A stretch of DNA of 64,000 nt. It comes from PALSA-1006 sp041660815. Lineage in GTDB: Bacteria > Pseudomonadota > Gammaproteobacteria > Burkholderiales > Gallionellaceae. A program made the position numbers and the translations under genes. Position 1 is the first letter of the stretch. The number at the start of each line of letters is the position of its first letter. The DNA is taken from the NCBI GenBank assembly GCA_041660815.1, contig JBAZVN010000002.1:62001-126000 (forward strand). The letters are read 5' to 3'. The notes under the pieces were generated by a model. It saw only the letters and a list, made by a program, of their open reading frames with translations, did not search any database and was not told where the DNA came from. Positions 27,137 to 36,908 of the stretch are shown in pieces.

Positions 27137-28933
27137 ATGAAGTTACTTCTTGTACTGATATTTTCATCCCTTTTGACTGCATGTTCCGGAATTTTACCGG
27201 GCAGTTTGACGCCACATAAGCCAGCAGACAATCATCTGCAAGCCAAGGAGTTAGCGCCTGCCACTGCGGGCATGATTCCTCAAGGCAATAAACGCGTCAT
27301 TCCTTTATCTCCCCCCAAGCCAAGTATCAAGGTTGAAACGTTCAGTGTGGTGGTGAATAACCTGCCTGCACAGGAAATTTTATTTGCCTTGGCGCGCGAT
27401 GCAAAAATAAATCTGGATATCAACCCTGAAATTCATGGAAATGTAACGCTCAACGCGATCAATCAGACCTTGCCGCAAATCCTGAATCGTATTTCCAAGC
27501 AGGTCGATATGCGTTATGAATTGGATAACGGCACGCTCATGGTGATGCCCGATTCGCCGTTTTTAAAAATGTACAAGGTTGACTACGTAAATATAACGCG
27601 CGATGCGGAAGGGGGCATCTCAAATGCAACGCAGGTGGGGGCGGGTACTTCCGGGAACACCGCCGGCACGGGCGTGCCCGGAAATAACTCAAATTTATCC
27701 ATTAAAAGCACGTCGAAAAATCACTTCTGGGAAAGACTGGAATCCAACATCAAAGACATTTTGCGCGAGACCGATAAGATATTGCCGGAAGGGTCAAGCG
27801 AGACATTTGTACAGCAAAATTCTTTGACCAGCACCACAGGTACGGGTGTGCAGTCTCAGGGCAATGTTAAAAAAGTAATGCCTATTAAGGGCGGAATTGA
27901 AAACAGCCCGAATGCGGCGGCGATTTCCGGTGAAGGAACGACGGTGACCCGTCTGAATACCTTTCGTGAGGCGGCTTCGGTAATCTCCAATCCAGAGGGG
28001 GGCATTATTACGGTGCGAGCCACGGAACGTCAGCATGAAAAAGTACAAGAGTTTATGGTGCAGATTATGGCCAGTGCGCATCGCCAGGTGTTGATCGAAG
28101 CCACCATTGTGGAAGTGCGTTTAAGCGATCAATATCAGCAAGGTGTAAATTGGTCGGCGATAGGGGCAAAACTGCAAATAGGGCAGGGCGGTAGCGGTGC
28201 GATGACCGCCACCAACACCGGCAGTATATTTTCCCTTGCCTATAGTGACACCACTTCAGCGATGGGTGCGTTGGCGGCCTCGGTCAAAATGATGGAGTCG
28301 TTTGGCAAAGTTAAAGTGTTGTCTAGCCCCAAGTTGAGTGTGATGAATAATCAGACGGCGATGTTGCGCGTGGTGGACAACTACGTGTATTTCACCATCA
28401 ATGCCACCACGGTTTCTTCGACAGGAGGTGCGCCGGCGGTGACAACTTTCAGTACCGCCTATAACAGTGTGCCAGTCGGATTTACCATGAGTGTGACCCC
28501 TCAAATAAATGAGAATGACAGTGTGCTGCTGAATCTGCGACCGTCTATTACGCGCCTGTTTGGCTATGCAACTGATCCTAATCCGGATTTGGCAAAAGCC
28601 GGAGTGATCAGTCAAATACCGCAAACTCAAACGCGCGAAATGGAGTCAGTATTGCGTATTGAAAATAATCAAATCGCCGTGATGGGCGGTTTGATGCAGG
28701 ACGAAATTAACCATCAGAATGATGAAGTTCCCTGGTTAGGGCGCATCCCGTATTTGGGGAATTTGTTTAAATACCGCAATGAAAATAATATTAAATCCGA
28801 GCTGGTAATTTTCTTGCGGCCTGTGGTGATTAAGCAGGCGAGTATTGAAGGTGACTACGGCCAGTTTCACAACAACTTACCCACTGCAACATTCTTTTCC
28901 GGCAAGCCAAGCGAGGCTCCAAAAATACCATGA
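27137..28933 (+). CDS. mshL: MSHA-type pilus secretin lipoprotein MshL
   Basis: 598 residues from ATG 27137, which gives a clean lipoprotein signal ending in the lipobox LTAC at about residue 14-17. Residues about 60-150 form a secretin N-domain (VNNLPAQEILFALARDA, then IHGNVTL). A Gly/Ser/Thr-rich linker follows at 160-270, then the secretin core with VRATERQHEKVQEF and LIEATIVEV and the C-terminal VPWLGRIPYLGNLF motif. It forms the outer-membrane pore for a type IV pilus. It overlaps mshN by four bases (ATGA). An in-frame ATG at 27098 would add 13 residues before the signal and is less likely. Confidence 0.88.
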   Translation: MKLLLVLIFSSLLTACSGILPGSLTPHKPADNHLQAKELAPATAGMIPQGNKRVIPLSPPKPSIKVETFSVVVNNLPAQEILFALARDAKINLDINPEIHGNVTLNAINQTLPQILNRISKQVDMRYELDNGTLMVMPDSPFLKMYKVDYVNITRDAEGGISNATQVGAGTSGNTAGTGVPGNNSNLSIKSTSKNHFWERLESNIKDILRETDKILPEGSSETFVQQNSLTSTTGTGVQSQGNVKKVMPIKGGIENSPNAAAISGEGTTVTRLNTFREAASVISNPEGGIITVRATERQHEKVQEFMVQIMASAHRQVLIEATIVEVRLSDQYQQGVNWSAIGAKLQIGQGGSGAMTATNTGSIFSLAYSDTTSAMGALAASVKMMESFGKVKVLSSPKLSVMNNQTAMLRVVDNYVYFTINATTVSSTGGAPAVTTFSTAYNSVPVGFTMSVTPQINENDSVLLNLRPSITRLFGYATDPNPDLAKAGVISQIPQTQTREMESVLRIENNQIAVMGGLMQDEINHQNDEVPWLGRIPYLGNLFKYRNENNIKSELVIFLRPVVIKQASIEGDYGQFHNNLPTATFFSGKPSEAPKIP

Positions 28934-30000
28934 GCTTGCTGATTAACGCACTCAGAAAAAGTGGAAAGACTGAATCTCAGTCGGGTGCGTTGTCACAGAA
29001 ACCCGCGGGTGAAATCAGTGAAAGTGTTGGCCAAGCAAATTCGGTAAAACGCTGGCCTATCTTTATTCTATTAATTATTTCCGGAATAATCATTGCGGGC
29101 GGCGTGTCTTACGGTTTTCGTGAAGTTGCGAAGCCTGATGAAGAGTTGCCAAAACAGTTTGCCCCGCCTGTTGTAGCGCAAGCCGTGCTCCCAATTGAAA
29201 CCTCAGCGGCGCCCCTAAAATTGGTGAAGATTGATGCGCAAATTATTGAGGAAGCGCCTGTAGCTTCTCTCAAAAAATCACCTGCCAGAAAAATCAAAAC
29301 GGCTGCACCGTCCGTTAAAAAACACAACAAGCTGCCAAGCTCGCGCTCGCTTGAACGTGCCATAGAAGCTCCCCGTAAAGAGTTGACTGAAGGGAAGCGA
29401 AATACGACCGGCATTCTTCAACATGCTGATTATATTGATATAATATTAATTGATGCCTATGCGTTATATGGCAAAGGTGAATACCCCAAGGCGTGGTTAC
29501 GCTATCAGGAAGCGTATGCAATCGATCCGAAAAATCACGATGCGTTGTTGGGCTTGGCAGTCATTGCGCAGCGTCAGGGCAATGATGAAATTGCGCGGCG
29601 ATATTACCGGGAAGCGTTACACTTGGACCCGCGCGATCCTGTGGCACACGCTGGCTTATCCACCATGGGGAACGGAAATTCTGTCAGCAAAGAAAGCCGC
29701 CTTAAACAACTTATCTCACAGCAACCCGATTCTGCCGCACTTCATTTTGCATTGGGTGTTCAATTTGTCATGCAATTACGCTGGGCTGACGCGCAACAAT
29801 CATATTTTGTTGCGTTGGGGATGGAGCCTACCAATGCACTATTTGCATTTAATTTGGCAAGCAGTCTCGACCATATGGGGCAGCGCAAAGCTGCGATAAA
29901 TTATTACCAACAAGCCCTGCAATTTGATGCGTTGGGTACCTCCGGATTTAATCGCGGGGAAGTTCAACAGCGCATTAATGAATTGGTTCTGGTCCAGTGA
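28930..30000 (+). CDS. mshN: MshN-like TPR pilus biogenesis protein
   Basis: 356 residues. One membrane segment at about residues 41-62 (FILLIISGIIIAGG) is followed by a Lys/Pro/Ala-rich periplasmic linker, then TPRs at about 175-345 (YGKGEYPKAWLRYQEAY, ARRYYREALHLDP and two more). MshN is the inner-membrane TPR protein of MSHA pilus operons. It overlaps mshL and mshE by four bases each. Identity rests on layout and position. Confidence 0.75.
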   Translation: MSLLINALRKSGKTESQSGALSQKPAGEISESVGQANSVKRWPIFILLIISGIIIAGGVSYGFREVAKPDEELPKQFAPPVVAQAVLPIETSAAPLKLVKIDAQIIEEAPVASLKKSPARKIKTAAPSVKKHNKLPSSRSLERAIEAPRKELTEGKRNTTGILQHADYIDIILIDAYALYGKGEYPKAWLRYQEAYAIDPKNHDALLGLAVIAQRQGNDEIARRYYREALHLDPRDPVAHAGLSTMGNGNSVSKESRLKQLISQQPDSAALHFALGVQFVMQLRWADAQQSYFVALGMEPTNALFAFNLASSLDHMGQRKAAINYYQQALQFDALGTSGFNRGEVQQRINELVLVQ

Positions 30001-31703
30001 ATATGCCCGGACTTCCGCAGCATCAACCGATAGGGCAGCTGCTGATTTCCAAAGGGGTGATTAGCGAGGATCAGCTACATATCGCATTGCAAGAGCAACT
30101 CAAATCATCCCAGCCTTTGGGACGCCTACTGGTGCGGCTGGGCTTTTTGTCTGAAGCAACTATTCGCGATGTGCTTTCAGAAAATTTGGGACAGGAAAGT
30201 GTCGATCTGGCGACGGTCATTATTGATTCAGCTGCAGTGGCGCTTATCCCCCAAGAAGTTGCGCGGCGCTATCAACTGGTGCCGCTGGCGGTGGATTTGC
30301 ACAACAAAAGTTTAACGGTGGCCATCGCCGATCCCGACAATATTATTGCGTTGGATCAAGTGCGTGCCCTGTTGAAAGGGGAGTATCAGCTGATTACCCA
30401 GCTGGCCAAAGAATCCGACATCCTGCGCGCAATTGACCAGCACTATGGTTTTGAATTGTCGATCGACGGCATTTTGCATGAGATCGAACCGGGTGAAATG
30501 GAATATCAAAACCTGCAACAGGGGGGCAATGAATTCAGCCAGCCAGTGGTACGTTTGATCGACGCTCTGCTGACCGAAGCGGTGCAACAGAGCGCCTCGG
30601 ATATTCACTTTGAACCCGAGCATAGTTTTTTGCGTATTCGTTATCGGGTCGATGGCGTATTGCGCCAAGTGCGCAGTTTGCACAAAAGTTTTTGGCCGGC
30701 CATGGTGGTGCGCATGAAGGTAATGAGCGGCATGAATATCGCCGAAACGCGTGCGCCGCAGGACGGGAGAATATCGTTGCGCTTATCCGGGCGGCCTATC
30801 GATTTTCGGGTGGCGTCGCATCCCACCACGCACGGTGAAAATTTTGTGCTGCGAATTTTGGATCGGCAAAAAGGCATCGTGCCGATTGATCAACTCGGTC
30901 TTGATGACAGCGCGCTCGGCACCCTCAGAAATATCATCGCCAAACCGGAAGGCATTGTCCTGGTTACCGGCCCCACCGGCAGCGGCAAAACGACCACGCT
31001 GTATTCGGTATTGAGCCACGTTAATACCGAGTCGGTAAACATCATGACGCTGGAAGATCCGGTGGAATATCCGATTCCCCTGATTCGCCAGAATTCGGTA
31101 AACGAGGCCGCCAAGCTGGACTTTGCCAGCGGCATTCGTTCCCTGATGCGTCAGGATCCGGACATCATTTTGGTGGGTGAGATTCGCGATCATCCTACTG
31201 CAGAAATGGCGTTTCGTGCCGCCATGACCGGCCATCAAGTGTATTCAACCTTGCACACGAATTCGGCCATTGGCGCGATTCCGCGTTTGCTGGATATTGG
31301 CATTCAGCCCGACATCATGGCGGGCAATATTATCGGGGTGGTGGCACAGCGCTTGATTCGCATCCTGTGTCCGGCCTGCAAAGCGAGCTATCAGCCGGAT
31401 AATGCGGAGCGCGAAATCGTTGGTTTAAATCCGCATGACGATACAAAACTATTTCGTGCGATCGGGTGTTTGCAGTGTAACCAGCAGGGTTACAAGGGTC
31501 GGCGCGCAATTATGGAAATATTCAAAATTGATAACGATATTGATGATCTGATTTCTCGTCGTGCGAGCATCCGGGATCTGAAAAATGCCGCAGTAGAAAA
31601 AGGTTTTCGACCTCTTGCCCAGGACGGTATTCGGCGCATCGTGCAGGGTCTCACTTCAATCGCCGAAGTCGCCCGCGTGGTTGACCTGACGGATCGTAGA
31701 TAA
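29997..31703 (+). CDS. mshE: MSHA pilus extension ATPase MshE (GspE family)
   Basis: 568 residues; GTG 29997 overlaps the mshN stop (GTGA), with ATG 30003 as an alternative. The N-terminus (residues 11-63) has the two 24-residue MshEN c-di-GMP-binding-like motifs separated by exactly five residues. The first starts with Pro-Ile-Gly, where Arg-Leu-Gly is usual. The ATPase has Walker A GPTGSGKTT at about residue 325, RQDPDIILVGEIRD, and STLHTNSA. A zinc knuckle of CPAC and CLQC lies at about 457 and 490. It powers pilus extension from the cytoplasm. Confidence 0.88.
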   Translation: MNMPGLPQHQPIGQLLISKGVISEDQLHIALQEQLKSSQPLGRLLVRLGFLSEATIRDVLSENLGQESVDLATVIIDSAAVALIPQEVARRYQLVPLAVDLHNKSLTVAIADPDNIIALDQVRALLKGEYQLITQLAKESDILRAIDQHYGFELSIDGILHEIEPGEMEYQNLQQGGNEFSQPVVRLIDALLTEAVQQSASDIHFEPEHSFLRIRYRVDGVLRQVRSLHKSFWPAMVVRMKVMSGMNIAETRAPQDGRISLRLSGRPIDFRVASHPTTHGENFVLRILDRQKGIVPIDQLGLDDSALGTLRNIIAKPEGIVLVTGPTGSGKTTTLYSVLSHVNTESVNIMTLEDPVEYPIPLIRQNSVNEAAKLDFASGIRSLMRQDPDIILVGEIRDHPTAEMAFRAAMTGHQVYSTLHTNSAIGAIPRLLDIGIQPDIMAGNIIGVVAQRLIRILCPACKASYQPDNAEREIVGLNPHDDTKLFRAIGCLQCNQQGYKGRRAIMEIFKIDNDIDDLISRRASIRDLKNAAVEKGFRPLAQDGIRRIVQGLTSIAEVARVVDLTDRR

Positions 31704-31715
31704 AGGAAACTGAAC

Positions 31716-32915
31716 GTGCCAATGTACTCCTACACGGCAGTTGATCAGCTTGGTAAGCGCGCCAAAGGCCTGCTGGATGCGGCCAATTTAATTGATCTGG
31801 AATTGCACCTGAAGCGTCTAGGTTTGGATCTGATTAAAGCCAAACTGGAAATTCGCTCCACGTTCGGTAGAAGCAAAATTAAGCGTATTGATTTGATTAC
31901 TTTCTTTTTTAATCTGGATCAGCTTATCTGTGCCGGCGTGCCGTTACTGGAGTCGCTGGCAGATTTGCGCGACAGTATGGACAACAATCTGTTTCGCGAA
32001 ATTATTGCCAATTTGATTGAGGCAATTGAAAGCGGAAAAACGTTGTCCCAAGCGATGGCTTTGCATGCCAATGCCTTCGACAAAATCACGGTCAGCTTGA
32101 CTCACGCCGGTGAAGCTAGCGGCAAGTTGCCGGAAGTATTTAAGCATTTAACTGCGTCACTAAAATGGCAGGATGAATTGGCAGCGCAAACCAAAAATAT
32201 GCTGCTGTATCCGGTTTTTGTGGGCGGCATGGTCTTGGCCATTACCTTCTTTTTGATGATCTATCTGGTGCCGCAGTTAGTCGGATTTATCAAAAGTACC
32301 GGGAATGAAATTCCCCTGCAAACCAGGGCCCTGTTGGCGACCTCTGCCATATTTGTGAACTACTGGTATATGCTGATTTCATTGCCTTTAATTTTGTTCG
32401 GCCTATTTCAAAGTGCTCTGCGTGTTAACCCCGCCTGGCAGTATCATCTGGATAGTTTTAAGCTCAACACTTGGCCTATCGGGCCGGTATTGCGCAAAAT
32501 TATTCTGGCGCGTTTCGCCAATACGTTTGCCATGATGTACAGCTCGGGAATTTCTATTTTGGATTGCATCGCGCACTCGCGTGATCTGGTTAACAATCAG
32601 GTGATCTCGGCGAGTTTGCATCAGGTCATGTTGGAAATAGAATCCGGAAAAAACCTGACGCAAAGTTTTCAGCAAACCGGAATATTTCCGCCGCTGGTGG
32701 TGCGCATGCTCAAGGTGGGCGAAGCCACCGGCCAATTGGATCAGGCCTTGCTTAATGTAGGATATTTCTATGATCGGGATGTGAAAGATGCGATCAAAAA
32801 AGTGCAGATTTTGATTGAGCCTGCCATGACGATTATTTTGGGGGTGTTGCTGGGTTGGGTAATGTTGTCGGTGCTCTCGCCTATTTACGACATCATCAGC
32901 AAAGTGAAGATGTGA
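31716..32915 (+). CDS. mshG: MSHA inner-membrane platform protein MshG (GspF/PilC family)
   Basis: 399 residues; GTG 31716 has AGGA eight bases upstream, with ATG 31722 as an alternative. It starts with the family's YSYTAVDQLGKRAKG and has two repeated GspF domains (CAGVPLLESLADL at about residue 70; SSGISILDCIAHS at about 275), each followed by a G-E-A-[ST]-G motif. Membrane segments lie near 170, 215 and 375. It is the rotating platform acted on by MshE. Confidence 0.85.
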   Translation: MPMYSYTAVDQLGKRAKGLLDAANLIDLELHLKRLGLDLIKAKLEIRSTFGRSKIKRIDLITFFFNLDQLICAGVPLLESLADLRDSMDNNLFREIIANLIEAIESGKTLSQAMALHANAFDKITVSLTHAGEASGKLPEVFKHLTASLKWQDELAAQTKNMLLYPVFVGGMVLAITFFLMIYLVPQLVGFIKSTGNEIPLQTRALLATSAIFVNYWYMLISLPLILFGLFQSALRVNPAWQYHLDSFKLNTWPIGPVLRKIILARFANTFAMMYSSGISILDCIAHSRDLVNNQVISASLHQVMLEIESGKNLTQSFQQTGIFPPLVVRMLKVGEATGQLDQALLNVGYFYDRDVKDAIKKVQILIEPAMTIILGVLLGWVMLSVLSPIYDIISKVKM

Positions 32916-32917
32916 GG

Positions 32918-34399
32918 ATGAGAAACTCACCTAAGACATTGCTGTTTCTGGGTGGCCGACATTTTCAAAGTTATATCTGGAATAACGGGACATTGTCGGA
33001 GCCGAACGAGTTCTCAAATGATGCGGAAGGGCAACGGCTATTTTCAGAATTTCTGCAAACACACCGCGATCCTGCCTGCTTGCTGGCGGATGTAATTGAA
33101 GAAGATTTTCGGCAAGAAGTGGTGCCGCATTTAACGGGAAAAAATCGCCGTGAATTAATTGCCCGCAAGTTTGAGCAGTATTACCGCACTACCCAATTTC
33201 GTCAGGCACGCACATTGCGCCGTCAAGTAGCGGGACGGCGAGATGACGAAATGTTGTTTTCGGCGCTAACCAATCCGCAGTTGATTGATCCCTGGTTGGA
33301 TATTTTGCTTGCCCGCAACATTCCCCTTATTGGTATTTATTCCGTCCCGCACGTCAGCACATCTTTAATTAACGGCTTACATTCCGAGCATATTTTATTA
33401 TTATCCTGGGAAGATAAAGTTGGCCTGCGTCAGTCATATTTTAATAATAAGCACCTGTATTTTTCACGCTTAAGCCCGGTTCAGGATCATCTGTCTTTTA
33501 GTGAATCTGTCGTGGCAGAAACGCCGCGTATTCAGCAATATTTGAAGAGTTTAAGCTTGCCGCCCCAAGGGCAAGCTCTGGATGTTTATATCATTTGCGG
33601 GACAGGCGATCAGTTGCTACTCGAAGCACGGCTGCACGGGGAAGAGCATTTACGCTATACCTATGCAAATATTCAACAATTCAACCCGTCAATAAAGGCG
33701 AAATTAATTTCGCCGGAGTCGGATGCCACGCCGATATTTTTAAATGTATTGGCGAGCAAACCACCTGCAAATCATTACGCCAATGCTATTCACACTCACT
33801 TTCACTTGCTGTGGAATTTGCGCAGGATGTTGTTTGGTTTGGCGGTGTTTATTGCGCTCATTGCCGCGATATGGAGCAGTTACGCATTATTGCAGGGGAG
33901 AGAGTTTGGAGTAGAAACAGATAGTTTGCTCAAGCAATCCGTTCAACTTGCAGGTCAAATTGAGCAAACAAAAAGCCTTTTCCCCGAGTCGGAAGTTCCC
34001 GCCGAAGATATGAAAGCCGCCGTAACAACAATGTATAAGTTGGACAAATATTTTCCGCCCCCCGGGGATTTTCTCGGTGAGCTAACGCAGGTGCTGGATC
34101 AATATGTACGCGTAAGATTAATCACGCTTAATTGGCAAAGCAACGGGGCAGAGGCCTCCCCTTCAGTTTATCCGGCGCAAACAATAATTCTGGAAGGGGA
34201 GTTGCAAGATTTTGCCGGCAATTATCGCAGTGCGTTGGCGTATTTGGAGGATTTTAGGCAAGCCTTAATTCAACACGGCTACAGCGTGACGACCCTAAAA
34301 GAGCCGTTGGATATCACCCCGCAGGGCATTATTAATGGCGATGAGCAATCGCAGTTGGTGCAATTCAGTTTGAAAGTTATCTGGAGAAACAAGCCATGA
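32918..34399 (+). CDS. MshI-like pilus assembly platform protein (PilM/PilN-like fusion)
   Basis: 493 residues from ATG 32918, three bases after the mshG stop. The cytoplasmic part (residues 1 to about 305) resembles an actin-like PilM/MshI domain by position only. One membrane segment at about 310-335 (LFGLAVFIALIAAIWSS) is followed by a periplasmic coiled coil and a PilN-like ferredoxin fold. In MSHA operons mshI precedes mshJ and mshK, the same order as here. Family assignment is from context and layout. Confidence 0.6.
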   Translation: MRNSPKTLLFLGGRHFQSYIWNNGTLSEPNEFSNDAEGQRLFSEFLQTHRDPACLLADVIEEDFRQEVVPHLTGKNRRELIARKFEQYYRTTQFRQARTLRRQVAGRRDDEMLFSALTNPQLIDPWLDILLARNIPLIGIYSVPHVSTSLINGLHSEHILLLSWEDKVGLRQSYFNNKHLYFSRLSPVQDHLSFSESVVAETPRIQQYLKSLSLPPQGQALDVYIICGTGDQLLLEARLHGEEHLRYTYANIQQFNPSIKAKLISPESDATPIFLNVLASKPPANHYANAIHTHFHLLWNLRRMLFGLAVFIALIAAIWSSYALLQGREFGVETDSLLKQSVQLAGQIEQTKSLFPESEVPAEDMKAAVTTMYKLDKYFPPPGDFLGELTQVLDQYVRVRLITLNWQSNGAEASPSVYPAQTIILEGELQDFAGNYRSALAYLEDFRQALIQHGYSVTTLKEPLDITPQGIINGDEQSQLVQFSLKVIWRNKP

Positions 34400-35019
34400 A
34401 TTTTTCCAGAGGCGATTTTCTGAATTTGCGTTGGAGTCTGCTGGCATTTGTATTCAGTTTGGTGATGAGTGGCGTGGCCATCGTTATGGCAGAAGCCTAT
34501 AAAAGCACTTCCGTAAGTCATTATCGACAAGCGGTTAAACAGTTGAATGAAGCAAAACACCATCTGCTCGGCATTCAGACCGACCTGGAAAATATCTCCA
34601 CCTATGCATCCGCCTATGCGCTATTGGTGGAACAAAAAATCGTTGCGGGTGAGCAGCGTTTGGACTGGATGGAGGCAATGGAAAAGTTGCGCAAGTTGCA
34701 TTATGTGATCGACTTTAAATATTCGATTGAACCCCGTCGGGCGTTTATTCCCAGCCCGAAATTGGAAACAGGCAATCTGGAAATATATTTAAGCGGCGTT
34801 AACCTGCAAATTGAGTTGTTGCATGACATGCAATTGATTGCCTTGTTGCAAGCCTTGCGTGCCGACAGGCAGGGTCGCTTCATCATCGAGCATTGCACTG
34901 TGCAGCGTCATTTTTCCGGCGATCCGGAAAGCCAGCCCACGGGCATGGCGCCAGCAGGATTACTTGCTGCCGACTGTGCGGGTGGCTGGATTACCCTGAA
35001 AAATATTAATTTGCCATGA
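34396..35019 (+). CDS. MshJ-like (PilO-like) inner-membrane protein
   Basis: 207 residues, 4-base overlaps on both sides. One N-terminal membrane segment at about residues 13-35 (LLAFVFSLVMSGVAIVM), then a coiled coil and a small alpha-beta domain. This is the layout of PilO/MshJ proteins that join the PilN-like partner to the secretin. Sequence similarity is low, so position in the operon carries the call. Confidence 0.6.
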   Translation: MNFSRGDFLNLRWSLLAFVFSLVMSGVAIVMAEAYKSTSVSHYRQAVKQLNEAKHHLLGIQTDLENISTYASAYALLVEQKIVAGEQRLDWMEAMEKLRKLHYVIDFKYSIEPRRAFIPSPKLETGNLEIYLSGVNLQIELLHDMQLIALLQALRADRQGRFIIEHCTVQRHFSGDPESQPTGMAPAGLLAADCAGGWITLKNINLP

Positions 35020-35405
35020 AATTATTATTCCGGTTTGCATTATTGGGATTGTTTTATTGGCACTCTGTTGCAAGTGCAGAGGAGCTGGGGCGGTTGTTTT
35101 TTTCTCCGGCGGAGCGGCTTGAATTTGAGCATCGCCGGGAACAGCAATTACGTCAAGCGCGACAAGCCGAGCAGGAAAAGTTCAGCAATAGACCGGTTAC
35201 GCTGACCGTAAATGGATTGGTACAGCGGAGTAACGGGGAGCGTACCGTGTGGATAAATGGGGTTGCGCAACATCTGCCGCCGGGGGGTAGTCCAAATCAA
35301 TTTCCAGTGCTGGTGCAAGGCAAGAAAAAAATACTGGCTGTAAAAGTGGGCGAGACAATGGAGCTGGAAAAAGCGCTACCCAAGCAGCGAAATACTCGTG
35401 AATAA
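35016..35405 (+). CDS. MshK-like small periplasmic protein (PilP-like)
   Basis: 129 residues with a signal peptide (LLFRFALLGLFYWHSVASA) cleaved near residue 21. A charged coiled segment at about 25-50 is followed by a beta-rich region (VTLTVNGLVQRSNGERTVWI), the typical PilP/MshK fold. It would link the platform to the secretin in the periplasm. It overlaps mshJ by four bases and the next gene by eight. Confidence 0.6.
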   Translation: MKLLFRFALLGLFYWHSVASAEELGRLFFSPAERLEFEHRREQQLRQARQAEQEKFSNRPVTLTVNGLVQRSNGERTVWINGVAQHLPPGGSPNQFPVLVQGKKKILAVKVGETMELEKALPKQRNTRE

Positions 35406-36894
35406 TTTTTCCGGACGATTCATCCTCATTAATCGTCAGCGTGGTGCTGCGCTGATGGTGATGCTGGTGGTTTTGGTGCTGGGATCATTGGCGTATTTGG
35501 TGAATACCTTGCGCGACTTGCAACATAAATTGGCACGAGATACGGTAACGCATCAGGCTTTGGCGCAGGCCAAGCAGGCACTGATTGGTTATGCCATGAC
35601 TTCCGGTGATCCCGATCCTGCGATCTCGAATAACTATCCCGGAAAAGTTCATGGTTATCTGCCCTGCCCGGATGAAGGACAAAATTTAGACCAAGATGGC
35701 GAAGCAAGTAGCGGGTGCGGATCAAAAGATATCAGCCGAATTGGCAAATTGCCTTGGCGCACTTTGGGATTAGAGCCGCTTCGCGACGGTAATGGCGAGT
35801 GTCTTTGGTATGCGGTGTCCGGGACTTTCAAAAATAATACGCGCACCACGCTGTTGAATGACGACACTTTGGGACAATTCGAAGTTATGGCGGCAAATGG
35901 CACAAATTTCATCGCCGGATCAACTCCTGAAAATCGCGCCGTCGCCGTGATATTTTCTTCAGGAGGTGCATTGAACGATACGCAAAATCATGCAGCAAGT
36001 TTGTCCACCCCAACCTGTGGCGGCAGTAATGACGAGTTTAATTATTTGGATAACGACACTCTGCACGGCATTAATAATGCGGTTGTGTCAGGCTTTGCTA
36101 GCGCAGTCAGCCGGTTTATTTTCGGCCCGGTAAAAAACAGCGATGGTGAAGTCATCGTGAATGATCAGCTAATGGTGATCACCGCGAAAGATATTTTTGA
36201 GGCGATATATCGGCGTCAAGATTTTCAGGATGGTGCGCGCAATCCATTGTTAATAATGACTAAAAAAACGGCAGAATGCATAGCAAGTTACATGTCCAAC
36301 AATAAATTTGCGGCAAGCTCAGTACTTAATCCAGATGACAAACGCTTGCCTTGGGCGGCTGCTGCTTCACCCGCTATTGATACTGATACCAACTATAGAG
36401 ACAGCACCAGTACCGCAAAAATTATGTACGGTCGATTGCCCAATAGAGTGAGTAATTCGCGAACAGCAACCAATAATAAAGTGACGCCCAGTCCATATAA
36501 TCAAATGCTTTATTGTTCGCACGCCGCTTGGGATATTCATTTTTCCTGGTGGTCGAATTGGAAAGACCATGTGTTTTATTCAGTTGCCAAGGGCTATATC
36601 CCTACCACTGGCAGTGCACCATCTTGCACATCAGGCTGTTTAAGCGTCAATGGCGCCGGGCAGTACGCCGCTGTGGTGATGTTTTCCGGCAAAAAACTCG
36701 CCACACAAACGCGCAGCAGTAGTACAGATAAATTAGATTTTTCCAATTATCTGGAAGGCGGTAATTTGCTGAGCACGATCCCCATTACAACCTCGGGTGT
36801 ATCGAATCATCAGAGCTCGGCTGTTAGCGCAACGTTTAATGACGTGCTGTACTGCATAGCACCGGATAGCACGGTGGCTTTGTGTCCACTTTAA
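35398..36894 (+). CDS. Large minor pseudopilin-like protein (PilX/GspK-like start)
   Basis: 498 residues from GTG 35398. The N-terminus RQRGAALMVMLVVLVLG is a PilX/GspK-like start: a Gly before a hydrophobic stretch and no Glu at position 5. The body has an LPCP...LPW-TLGL motif (about residues 80-125) shared with the next gene, so the two are probably related. Cys pairs suggest disulfides. It may sit at the pilus tip. The name mshO or mshQ cannot be decided. Confidence 0.6.
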   Translation: MNNFSGRFILINRQRGAALMVMLVVLVLGSLAYLVNTLRDLQHKLARDTVTHQALAQAKQALIGYAMTSGDPDPAISNNYPGKVHGYLPCPDEGQNLDQDGEASSGCGSKDISRIGKLPWRTLGLEPLRDGNGECLWYAVSGTFKNNTRTTLLNDDTLGQFEVMAANGTNFIAGSTPENRAVAVIFSSGGALNDTQNHAASLSTPTCGGSNDEFNYLDNDTLHGINNAVVSGFASAVSRFIFGPVKNSDGEVIVNDQLMVITAKDIFEAIYRRQDFQDGARNPLLIMTKKTAECIASYMSNNKFAASSVLNPDDKRLPWAAAASPAIDTDTNYRDSTSTAKIMYGRLPNRVSNSRTATNNKVTPSPYNQMLYCSHAAWDIHFSWWSNWKDHVFYSVAKGYIPTTGSAPSCTSGCLSVNGAGQYAAVVMFSGKKLATQTRSSSTDKLDFSNYLEGGNLLSTIPITTSGVSNHQSSAVSATFNDVLYCIAPDSTVALCPL

Positions 36895-36908
36895 GGTGCG
36901 CATATAAG

